Shown one piece after another: positions 52,817 to 60,900 of a stretch of DNA of 64,000 bases. The translations under genes were made by a program, and so were the position numbers. Origin of the DNA: Kocuria turfanensis (lineage in GTDB: Bacteria; Actinomycetota; Actinomycetes; Actinomycetales; Micrococcaceae); the NCBI RefSeq assembly GCF_001580365.1, contig NZ_CP014482.1:1-64000 (forward strand). The letters are read 5' to 3'. A model generated the notes under the pieces. That model did not search any database. It had not been told where the DNA came from and saw nothing but the letters and a program-made list of their open reading frames with translations. Numbering within the stretch: position 1 is the first letter of the stretch; each line of letters starts with the position of its first letter.

Positions 52817-53157
52817 TTGCCGGCCTCCGCGCCCGCCCCAGCCGGTGCCCGGTCCAGGGCCTCCTGTCCGTGCTCGCCGCGGGGGAGAGGATGCCGGTCG
52901 GGGGCGCAACAATCAGCCCCATCACCACCGGTACCTGCACGGCGGCGCCGGATGAACCAGACCACCAACCCCACGGCCAACAGGCCCGCACCGGCGGCCC
53001 ACCAAACGTTGCCGGCCGCCAAGCCAACCCCGCCCACGCCGCTGAGGACTCCGGCGGCGATCAGCAGCGGCAACCCGCAGCACAGCACGTGCAAGATCAC
53101 GAACCCACCCACAGCGAGGTGGATGAAACTGCTCTGACTCTTCGGTGTGGTGGACAT
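52813..53157 (-). CDS. MerT/MerF-like mercury transport membrane protein
   Basis: The 114-residue protein has two hydrophobic segments. The first contains a vicinal Cys pair (FVILHVLCCGLPLLIAAG), as in MerT and MerF where it accepts Hg(II). After the second segment the tail has another pair (DCCAPD). It should bring Hg(II) into the cell. It is the first gene of a tightly coupled operon (this gene, ccdA-like, tlpA-like, MerP-like) driven by the promoter at 53234-53265. Confidence 0.85.
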   Translation of the reverse strand: MSTTPKSQSSFIHLAVGGFVILHVLCCGLPLLIAAGVLSGVGGVGLAAGNVWWAAGAGLLAVGLVVWFIRRRRAGTGGDGADCCAPDRHPLPRGEHGQEALDRAPAGAGAEAGK

Positions 53158-53233
53158 GTCCGGCTTCCCTTCAGCGCGGCATCACCCTGCTTGTGTCACG
53201 GCGCCGCGAAGTTCCAACTGCTCTGGTGGAACC

Positions 53234-53265
53234 ACTGTCCACCTTCCCCTATGGGGCAAGGTCAA
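53234..53265 (-). promoter_or_regulatory. MerR-family promoter of the mercury transport operon
   Basis: On the minus strand TTGACC (53260-53265), a 20-bp spacer with the dyad CTTGCCCCATAGGGGAAGG and GACAGT (53234-53239), about 75 bp before the first gene. Nearly the same sequence as the merA promoter. Confidence 0.8.
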
Positions 53266-53373
53266 GGCATGGATCCGGCAGCGCAAGTAGATCCGCCGGC
53301 CGCGGGTCGGCCCCTGCGTCGGCACCCGCCCCGAGGGGGGCAGGGCCGGCAGTCACCGGTGAGACCAGGAGGC

Positions 53374-53640
53374 CTACCGGCCGTCCTCCTCCAAGGTCCG
53401 AAGCCGTTCGTGGTACTCCTCGGTGCTGATCTCCCCGCGGGCAAAGCGTTCCTTGAGGATCTCCCGTCCCCGGCCGAATCCCGTGCCCGGCTCACGGCCG
53501 GCACCGGAGCGGCCCGCGTTCGGGGATCCGCCGGTGAAGGCCTTGATCAGCACGACCACGAGCGTGACCACCCCCACGAGCACCAGGAGGCCGAAAAGCC
53601 ACATCAAGCCCATACCGCCCATACCGCCGCCGTTCATCAT
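53374..53640 (-). CDS. Small SHOCT-domain membrane protein (copy 2)
   Basis: The 88-residue protein mirrors that at 8875: MMNGGGMGGMGLM start, one transmembrane segment, Gly/Arg linker and SHOCT tail (REILKERFARGEISTEEYHE). It is not followed by a multicopper oxidase here; the mercury transport promoter comes next. Duplicate copies near copper and mercury genes suggest a general role in metal stress, but function is unknown. Confidence 0.83.
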   Translation of the reverse strand: MMNGGGMGGMGLMWLFGLLVLVGVVTLVVVLIKAFTGGSPNAGRSGAGREPGTGFGRGREILKERFARGEISTEEYHERLRTLEEDGR

Positions 53641-53723
53641 GATGACGTTCCTTTCTCTGGGAATGCGTAGCCAAGGCTAGTTCGAACCGGTGGTGACCCC
53701 CGGGAATACTGGACAGGGATCCT

Positions 53724-53750
53724 GATGGCCCCCGCTGTGCCGGGGCCATC
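53724..53750 (-). terminator. Stem-loop at the end of a frameshifted gene
   Basis: GATGGCCCC and GGGGCCATC are perfect 9-bp arms around nine bases; the right arm overlaps the stop codon of the minus-strand gene starting near 54235. Confidence 0.5.
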
Positions 53751-54235
53751 AGCCGGTGAGGCCGGAGCGGAGACGGTCCAAATACTGGGTGCGGACGGTG
53801 TTGAGGGTCTCCAGGGCTTCGTGCAGAGTCACGCCGAGGAGCCCGCGTTCGTGGGTCTGGACGTAGACGCAGACGTAGGCGCTGAGCGTGACCATGCCGT
53901 CAGTGCCGGGCCTCCAGTCCTCGACCACACCGGACAGTGCTGACCCACCGGGCTAGATTTGCCGGCGGCCAGCCCACGACCGCGGCGGCCTCCACCTGAA
54001 ACTCCCCGTAGAGGAGCGCCTCGTCATCGATGACTGCGGCGACCACCTGGGACAGTCCGCCAAGATCGACGTCGTCGGGGATGAGCCTTTGGCCTTCAGA
54101 GACGTTGGTGACAGTCAGTACCGCATCAGGATCACGAGGCAGAGCGATAGGGGACACGACGGAAACCGCCTTTCCGGGGCGCCAGCTTTCGTTATTGAGT
54201 GCCTCGAGCTCACGGCAACGCCATCGCCACAGCAA
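53749..54235 (-). pseudogene. Hypothetical protein, probably frameshifted
   Basis: The first part (LTVTNVSEGQRLIPDDVDLG, then VVAAVIDDEALLYGEFQVEA) and the second (VVEDWRPGTDGMVTLSAYVC, then VTLHEALETLNTVRTQYLDR) both have good coding character but lie in different frames; the switch is near 53950. Not recognised. The upstream start is uncertain. A stem-loop marks the end. Confidence 0.4.
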
Positions 54236-54406
54236 CCGAGCGTTGTGACGCGGCCGGGCCCTTACGGCGTGCGGAGAGTGTAGATGAAGTCGCTCTACTT
54301 TACGTAAGGCCGGTTACCGGCTGACCGCCAGTCAGAGTCATGGAGATGGTGCTGGCCGTGGAGCCAACATCGACCATGTTCCGCACAGAATTTTTTGCAG
54401 TAGGAG

Positions 54407-55306
54407 TTAACTACCCGGGCTGGGGAAGAAGGAAGCTCCGGCGCCGGGTGCGCGCCATCGTTTCCAGGACATCGCGTTCGCCTCGTTGAACAGCAACAGT
54501 GTTCCGGTCACCATGTCGTTGAGCGTCGTGTAGTTGAGTGCGTGCACAAAGTGCGATGACTCGTTCACAGGATCGCGGCTCACCTCGGTCATTTGAGCAA
54601 TGTGAAGATGGGACCACAGGCGCCCGTGTGCCTGCCCGCTTGTGAGCATCCAGAGACCTTTTGACGTCCTTAGATGTTCATTGTTTTCTTTAATCCACTC
54701 AAGAATGTCGGTCATGCTGACGCGCCTTTGGGTCGCCTTGATGTCTAGACCGGCGCGTTCGGCGAATTCGTCGAGGTGCCGGTTGTCATCCGGTAGGGAG
54801 CGGTGGCTATCCCTGGAGTCGGCACCTTGATCTTCGGGGAACAATTTTCTGAATTCGTTGATCGCTTTCCACCGAAGGTGCGTGTCCTCGCGCTGCCACA
54901 CGAATGACCGGGTGAGGCGCTCGTCTGAGCTTTTCGGAGCAGCCAGCCAGTATGCGTTCGCCGCGCACTCGATGGCGGCTCGAACACATGCGTAAGGCCC
55001 CGCTACGCGGCCGCCAATCCGCAATCCTCCATCGGCTTCCTTGTCCGCCCGGAGCATGTCGCCAAGAGACTGAAGATTCTCTCCTGCCGCGATTAATTGG
55101 TGCATCACGGTGAGGTGGGTTGGGTACGCCTTGGAACGACGGTGGTCCGCGGCGAAGTCGGAGTGAGGATGGGGATTGCCCGCCGAATGTAACGCCCCGA
55201 GCTTGTGCGAGACGGCCCCCAGGTTCAAGCGAAGCTGTTCGATGGAACTCAATTCTGACTGTGAGACATCGAGACGTAGCGGGTATTCCGAGCGGTCCTT
55301 TGCCAT
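54407..55306 (-). CDS. Hypothetical protein of about 300 residues, atypical base composition
   Basis: The 299-residue product has a mostly helical pattern (QSELSSIEQLRLNLGAVSHK; MHQLIAAGENLQSLGDMLRA; PYACVRAAIECAANAYWLAA). Base composition and codon choice are less G/C-extreme than in neighbours, suggesting separate acquisition. No catalytic motif was recognised. It stands alone between two minus-strand groups. The ATG at 55306 is the only good start. Confidence 0.7.
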   Translation of the reverse strand: MAKDRSEYPLRLDVSQSELSSIEQLRLNLGAVSHKLGALHSAGNPHPHSDFAADHRRSKAYPTHLTVMHQLIAAGENLQSLGDMLRADKEADGGLRIGGRVAGPYACVRAAIECAANAYWLAAPKSSDERLTRSFVWQREDTHLRWKAINEFRKLFPEDQGADSRDSHRSLPDDNRHLDEFAERAGLDIKATQRRVSMTDILEWIKENNEHLRTSKGLWMLTSGQAHGRLWSHLHIAQMTEVSRDPVNESSHFVHALNYTTLNDMVTGTLLLFNEANAMSWKRWRAPGAGASFFPSPGS

Positions 55307-55403
55307 ACGTCGACAGTACGGCCTGTTTCCGACAACGAACGATGTGGCGGTCCTACTTGCGCCTATCTATATGTGGCGCGTTAGAGGCCAGTCACACCGC
55401 GGA

Positions 55404-55601
55404 TCAGTTCCCCCGCTGTCCTTGTCGTCTGAAGCTGACAATCATCCACACGAGCGCAGTGATCCACAGTGCTGCGAGCACGTACTGGACGATCCCCCAC
55501 GGCAGGTCGGGCGGCCAGGACACCACGAGGTCGACGAGCACCAGGACAGTGCCTAGGCACATTGCCACCAATAGACCGTGCACGAGCCGTCGGGTCGTCA
55601 T
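55404..55601 (-). CDS. Small two-helix membrane protein (third of three)
   Basis: The 65-residue protein has two transmembrane segments (LVHGLLVAMCLGTVLVLVDL and IVQYVLAALWITALVWMIVS). Its ATG overlaps the stop of the preceding gene (ATGA), so translation is coupled. It resembles its neighbour (a WPP motif follows the first segment in both), suggesting tandem duplication. Function unknown. Confidence 0.7.
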   Translation of the reverse strand: MTTRRLVHGLLVAMCLGTVLVLVDLVVSWPPDLPWGIVQYVLAALWITALVWMIVSFRRQGQRGN

Positions 55602-55813
55602 GGACGTTCATCCCTCCCGTGACGACGTCGGCCGTGCTGCCACGCGTAGACCGTGAGTGAGACGGCGAGGAGGGTCACGGCCACGGTCAGGCCGGTCAGG
55701 ATCCGCTCGAGACCGGACTCCGGTGGCCACGCCACCAGCTGCCCCAGCACCATGAGCCCGGCGCCAACAAGCATCGCGATCAAGAACCCGCGCAGCTGCC
55801 GGTTCCGATTCAT
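55598..55813 (-). CDS. Small two-helix membrane protein (second of three)
   Basis: The 71-residue protein has two transmembrane segments (FLIAMLVGAGLMVLGQLVAW; ILTGLTVAVTLLAVSLTVYA) and a basic tail (HGRRRHGRDER). ATGA overlaps link it to genes on both sides. The shared VAWPPE/VSWPPD motif marks it as a paralogue of the next gene. Confidence 0.7.
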   Translation of the reverse strand: MNRNRQLRGFLIAMLVGAGLMVLGQLVAWPPESGLERILTGLTVAVTLLAVSLTVYAWQHGRRRHGRDERP

Positions 55814-55995
55814 CGCGGTGTCTCCATTCCGGGGTCGCGGCGGGGCCGGGCGTCCCAGGCCATCCGGGCCCCCAGGGCCACGATCCCGATGCCGGTAATG
55901 AGCCAGTCCCACTCCCCGAGGATGATCCGGATCCCGATCACCCAGGCGACGAGAATGATGACGTCCAGGGTCAGGAGCTTGGCTCGTCTGGACAT
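55810..55995 (-). CDS. Small membrane protein (first of three)
   Basis: The 61-residue protein has two hydrophobic segments (LLTLDVIILVAWVIGIRIIL; WLITGIGIVALGARMAWDAR) and a basic tail. It starts at ATG 55995 after GGGAGGGC. The three genes form a coupled mini-operon. They resemble two-component small membrane proteins or immunity-like proteins, but no function can be assigned. Confidence 0.68.
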   Translation of the reverse strand: MSRRAKLLTLDVIILVAWVIGIRIILGEWDWLITGIGIVALGARMAWDARPRRDPGMETPR

Positions 55996-56079
55996 GGCAG
56001 CCCTCCCGGATCGTCCTGGTGGTCTTCGCATCGTGCCACGGAGCACTCAGGCTCGTCTGACCCCTCATCGGCGGTCGGC

Positions 56080-56772
56080 TCAGTGCAGGCGCAGTCCCAG
56101 TTCTGCCCCGGCTTGGCGGTAGGCGTGGTCGTTGCCGTCGATGGGGCCGGCGCCGAGCAGGGACAGCTCGGTGCCCTCGAAGATCGCCCAGCACTCGTGG
56201 TTGCCGATCTTCGAGACGTACCTGATGCCGCAGTACATCGCGTAGTTCGTCTCCGGGTCCGCAGCGCGGTAGGCCCAGGTGGCGATGAGTCGGGTCACCA
56301 GCCGGCGTTCGGAGCGCACCGCGGAGACGTCCAGGTTGGCGATCCCGAGGGCGTCCAGTTCGCCGGCCAGATGGTGTTCCAAGGCCCGGTGGGTTCGCGG
56401 GGACTCGATGTCCACGAACGGGGTGGGGCTCTGGATGAGGAACTGCGCCAAGGACCGTCGTGCCCGCCAGTCCCGGGGTACGTCGCCGGCGAGCATCAGG
56501 TGGGGCTGGTGGGCCTGGGCGGCGGCACGGGTGGCGGTGGTAGGCCGGAATCTCTGCAACGTCTCGGCGTAGGCCCCTGTGGGGTTCGAGGCGGCGTAGA
56601 GCACTCCACCCCCGAGGACGTCGAAGCGGTTGCCGGCCCGGTCGTCCTCGGCGATCTCCAAGTCGAGCCGCGAGAAGTGCAGGGGCCCGGTGGAGCGCCC
56701 GACCCGCCACAGCTCTGTCTGTGGCTCGCAGACCATCACGTTGTTGCGGTCGACCCGCTCGTGGGTGCTCAC
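56080..56772 (-). CDS. RES-domain toxin
   Basis: The 230-residue protein starts at GTG 56772, overlapping the antitoxin stop (GTGA). RES features are visible: Arg in ELWRVGRSTGPLHF, GNRFDVLGGGVLYAASNPTG, AYAET with Glu, and the Ser region near RRSLAQFLIQ. RES toxins degrade NAD+ and are paired with Xre/MbcA/ParS antitoxins, as here. The C-terminal half (YAMYCGIRYVSKIGNHECWA) is typical of the larger RES proteins. Confidence 0.88.
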   Translation of the reverse strand: MSTHERVDRNNVMVCEPQTELWRVGRSTGPLHFSRLDLEIAEDDRAGNRFDVLGGGVLYAASNPTGAYAETLQRFRPTTATRAAAQAHQPHLMLAGDVPRDWRARRSLAQFLIQSPTPFVDIESPRTHRALEHHLAGELDALGIANLDVSAVRSERRLVTRLIATWAYRAADPETNYAMYCGIRYVSKIGNHECWAIFEGTELSLLGAGPIDGNDHAYRQAGAELGLRLH

Positions 56773-57167
56773 TCGTCGCGGAACGCGCGTGCTGCGGCCA
56801 GCACGGCCTTGAACCGGCCGGCGGCCAGGGCCTCGGCCGGGGAGTCGTCGCCCAGCAAGGGGTTCGAGCCCATGAACCACGCCCGCACCGTGTGCGGGGA
56901 GTCCACCCGGACCAGGTCGGTGTAGATCGTGTACGCCTCACGCACCCGGCGCTCCATCGCCGGCCTCGGGTCCTTGTTCTGCCCCGAGGCCCACCGGCTG
57001 ACCGTCTCCGGGCGGACCCCGGCGATCAGCGCGAGAAGCCCGTTGCCCAGGTTGGTGTTCAAGGCGTGCACGATGACCTGCCAGTCGGCGCGCACGGCCT
57101 GGTGATGGGTCGACTGCCGTCGGAAAGACAGGGCATCGGGGCGCGGCACCAGTGGAATCTCAGACAT
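56769..57167 (-). CDS. Xre/MbcA/ParS antitoxin of the RES toxin
   Basis: The 132-residue protein has an HTH (LLALIAGVRPETVSRWASGQ) and a C-terminal toxin-binding region (HTVRAWFMGSNPLLGDDSPA, then EALAAGRF), the usual layout of antitoxins paired with RES toxins. It comes first in the operon. The HTH probably autoregulates the pair. Confidence 0.88.
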   Translation of the reverse strand: MSEIPLVPRPDALSFRRQSTHHQAVRADWQVIVHALNTNLGNGLLALIAGVRPETVSRWASGQNKDPRPAMERRVREAYTIYTDLVRVDSPHTVRAWFMGSNPLLGDDSPAEALAAGRFKAVLAAARAFRDE

Positions 57168-57489
57168 AAATCAAGTCTAGATCAGCTCCACATCAGAAAG
57201 AATAGGGTAGCAGGCGTAGCCACAGACTTTTGGGTCTGTCTTGAGGTTCGCGCCCATGCGGACGCGAGGAACTGGGCAGTGCCTCAATAGTATGTTGACA
57301 TATCAACAAAAGAGGAGTTAGCTGGTGCGTGTTCTCGAAGATGGTCGTGGAGGTGCTGGGTAGCGTGTGAGGGAGATTCCCGATCGCAATCAGGAGATCC
57401 CCCCATGGCCAGAGCCCGCAGAAGGACACAAGTCGAGGGGCAGCTGAGCATTGATGCCTTTCTCTTCCCGGAACCCGAGGAGGTTCGTG
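57168..57489 (+). promoter_or_regulatory. Leader region of the methylase-helicase operon
   Basis: TTGACA at 57295-57300 lies in the palindrome GTTGACATATCAAC (57294-57307), a possible repressor site. AGGAGAT precedes ATG 57405, which opens MARARRRTQVEGQLSIDAFL, a plausible N terminus that then runs into poor coding sequence. This may be a leader peptide or the stranded start of the large gene downstream. Confidence 0.45.
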
Positions 57490-57882
57490 ATGAACACGTA
57501 CGGCAAGTTCGCGCAGGAAGCGTGGAAGACGACCGCGCCGGCGGAGTACGCCCTGATCCCGGACCCGCAAGCGTGGTTCGAGGCGCTGGGGGAGGAGGCC
57601 TCGATCAGGGTGGAGGACCTGACGAGGGAGCTGGCCGGCCCGGACCCAGCGGGGGAGACCTTCCTGGAGAAGTGGGGGCGATTGAACGCGGCGAAGATGC
57701 AGGCCGAGGAGATCGTGCGCGCGGAGATGCTGACTCCGGATCCGTCGGTGCAGGAGGAACCGGTCGAGGAGGACGAGGAGGAGTCTGGGGTGGCGCGGAG
57801 GCTGCGGATCGTGCAGCAGCTGAACCGGGAGGACCGGGAGTACTGGGACGAGGTGCGCCGGCAGGAGACCGAACAGGCGTAG
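57490..57882 (+). CDS. Hypothetical protein preceding the methylase-helicase
   Basis: The 130-residue protein (MNTYGKFAQEAWKTTAPAEY; DPAGETFLEKWGRLNAAKMQ; acidic PVEEDEEESG) has very high G/C at third positions, unlike the competing frame across the same bases, so it is the real coding frame. GAGGAGG lies seven bases before its ATG. Similar small acidic proteins often precede plasmid methylase-helicases (from general experience, not verified here). It ends 30 bp before the next gene's first good start. Confidence 0.75.
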   Translation: MNTYGKFAQEAWKTTAPAEYALIPDPQAWFEALGEEASIRVEDLTRELAGPDPAGETFLEKWGRLNAAKMQAEEIVRAEMLTPDPSVQEEPVEEDEEESGVARRLRIVQQLNREDREYWDEVRRQETEQA

Positions 57883-57911
57883 TTCAGGCTTTTGCGGACC
57901 TTGCGGAGTCT

Positions 57912-60900
57912 GTGGCCTCGGGGCGCTTTGTCCCGCGTGCCCATGACGAGTTGGCCCCGTCCGGGGCGCAGGCGAGGTTCCGGGCCAACCTGGCAGCCCT
58001 GCGGGTGCTGCGCACCCTGCAGGCCGAGGAGCGGGCGGCTACCGAGGCTGAGCGCGCCACGCTGGCCCGGTGGGGGTCCTGGGGTGCCAGTGGGGTCGCG
58101 GAAATCTTCGACGAGTCCCGTCCCGAGTACGAGGCCGAGCGGGCCGAGTTGCGCGAGCTGCTGGATGCGGCCGAGTACGCGGCCGCACGGCGCACGGTCA
58201 TCAACGCCCACTACACCGACCCGGCGATCGCCGCCGAGGTCTGGGGTGCCCTGGAGGGGCTGGGTTTTGAGGGTGGGCGGGTGCTGGAGCCCGGCTCCGG
58301 TGCCGGCACCTTCATCGGCCTGGCCCCGGAAGGGGCGCGGATGACCGGGGTGGAACTGGACCCGGTGACCGCGGCGATCTCTCAGGCCATCTACCCGGAG
58401 GCCACCATCCGCACGGAGTCGTTCGCGGACACCCGGATGCCCGGTGGCGCCTTCGACGCCGCGGTGGGCAACGTCCCCTTCTCGAAGAATTCCTTGCACG
58501 ATCCCCGGCACAACGCGGCGGGGCATTCGATGCACAACCACTTCATCCTCAAGTCTCTGGCCCTGACCCGCCCCGGTGGGGTGGTCGGGGTGCTCTCCAG
58601 CGCGTTCACCCTGGACGCGCAGAACCCCGCGGCGCGCCGGGAGATGGCTGCGATCGCCGATCTGCTGGGCGCGGTGCGCCTGCCCACCGGGGCTCACCGG
58701 CGGGCTGCCGGGACAGATGCGATGACCGACGTGCTGGTCTTCCGGCGCCGGCTGCCCGGGGAGGAGCCGCTGGATCTGTCGTGGGTGGAGTCCGCCCCAG
58801 TGGAGCTGGGTGGCCAGCAGGGGCGGATGAACGCCTACTTCCTCGCCCACCCTGAGCGGGTGCTCGGTGAACCGGTGATCGGCAATGGCATGTACGGGGC
58901 CGCCACCCTGACCGTGCGCGCGGAGGACCTGGCGGCCATCGGGGTCCGGCTGCGTGAGCAGCTGACCGACATCACCGAGCAAGCCGTCTCAGTCGGGCGC
59001 GGGATGGCGCAGCGCGGCGACGAGCAGGAGCTCGAGGCCGCGGCGCTGATCCCGGCGGGTGAGCAGGAGCAGATCGGGCACATCACCGACCGCGGGAAGG
59101 CGGGTTTCACCCAGGTCACCGTGGAAGGGGTGAACGCTCTGTTGAAGGTGCCGCTCACTCAGCAGACCGAACTGCGGGCCCTGCTCGGGTTGCGCGATGC
59201 CGGGCGGGCTGTGCTGAGTCTGGAGGCGGCCAACGTCGAGGACACCGACGAGCTCAATGCCATGCGCGAGCAGCTGCGCGGCAACTATGAGGCGTATGTG
59301 GATCGGTACGGGCCGATCAACCGGTTCACGGAGCGGCGCACCGGACGCACCAACGATGCCGGTGAGGACATCCTGGCCCGTATCACCCCTCCGCCGGTGC
59401 GCCTGTTGCGTGGGGACCCGTTCGGGCCGTTGGTGAAGGCCTTGGAGCACTTCGACGAGGGCGCAGGTACCGCGGCCCCGGCGGGATTGCTGTCGGAGCG
59501 TCAGGTGCAGCCGCGTCGGCCCGTGCTCGGTGTCGACACAGCCGATGAGGCCCTGGCCGTCACCCTGGACACGGTGGGGACCGTGGATCTGACCCACATC
59601 GCCCGGCTGCTAGGCACCGACGAGGAATTGGCGCGCGAGACATTGGGGGAGCTGGTCTACGAGGTGCCCGGCGAGGACGGGGTCTATGAGACCCGGGCGG
59701 AGTACCTGTCCGGGGACGTGCGCGAGAAGCTGGACACGGCCCGAGCCGCAGCGGCCGCCGGCGGGCGGTTCCAGCCCAACGTGGCCGCCCTGGAGGCGGT
59801 GTTGCCGGCCCCGTTGGGGGCCGATGAGATCGAGGCCCGCATCGGGGCCGTGTGGGTGTCCCCGGAGATCCATGAGCAGTTCTTGCGCCACATCCTCAGA
59901 GACCACAGTGCCCGGGTGGACCGGATTAGTGGGGCCACCTGGGAGGTGCGCGCATCGCGCCACGTGTTCGCCGCCCGCAATGACTGGGGCACCGAGCGGA
60001 TGGCCGCTGGCGACATCTTCGCCCGCCTGTTGGAGCAGCGTCGGGTGCAGGTCACGGACCCGGACCCGTCGGATCCGGAGGGCAATCGGCGGGTGGTCAA
60101 CGCCACCGAGACCACGGCCGCCCAGGAGAAGGCGTCCCTGATGCAGGAGCGGTTCGGGGAGTGGGTGTGGGAGGACCCTGCTCGGGCGGCGGAGTTGGTG
60201 GATGAGTACAACCGTCGGTTCAACTCCATCGTGCTGCGCGACTACACCGTGGAGGGGGAGCGGTTGTCCTTCCCCGGGCTGGTGAAGAACTTCACCCCTC
60301 GCCCGCATCAGCGGGCGGCGGTGGCGCGGATGCTTTCGGAGCCCTCGGTGGGGCTGTTCCACGAGGTGGGGGCGGGCAAGACCGCGGAGATGGTGATCGG
60401 TGCGATGGAGCTGCGCCGGTTGGGCATGGCGCGTAAACCGGTGATCGTGGTGCCCAATCACATGCTCGATCAGTTCTCCCGGGAGTGGTTGCAGCTCTAC
60501 CCCCAGGCCCAGATTCTGGCCGCCTCTTCGGAGGATCTGGCCGGAGACAAGCGGCGGGTGTTCGTGGCCCGGGCTGCGGCCAGTGACTGGGACGGGATCA
60601 TCATGACCCGCACCGCGTTCGAGCGCATCGAGCTCTCCGAGGAGTCCAAGGCCGCCTACGACCTGGCCGAGATGGGCCGCCAACGGGCCGAGCTCGAGGC
60701 AGCCAACGAGCGGGCCGCGGCTAGTGGGGCGGACACCATGTCGATCAAGCGGATGGAGGCCCGGCTGCAGGCGAGGGAGGAGAAGCTGAAGGAGAAGTCC
60801 GACCGGGCGACGGATCCGGGGATCACCTTCGAGCAGACCGGCATCGACTACCTGCTGGTCGATGAGCTGCACGAGTACAAGAACCTCGACACCGCCTCGA

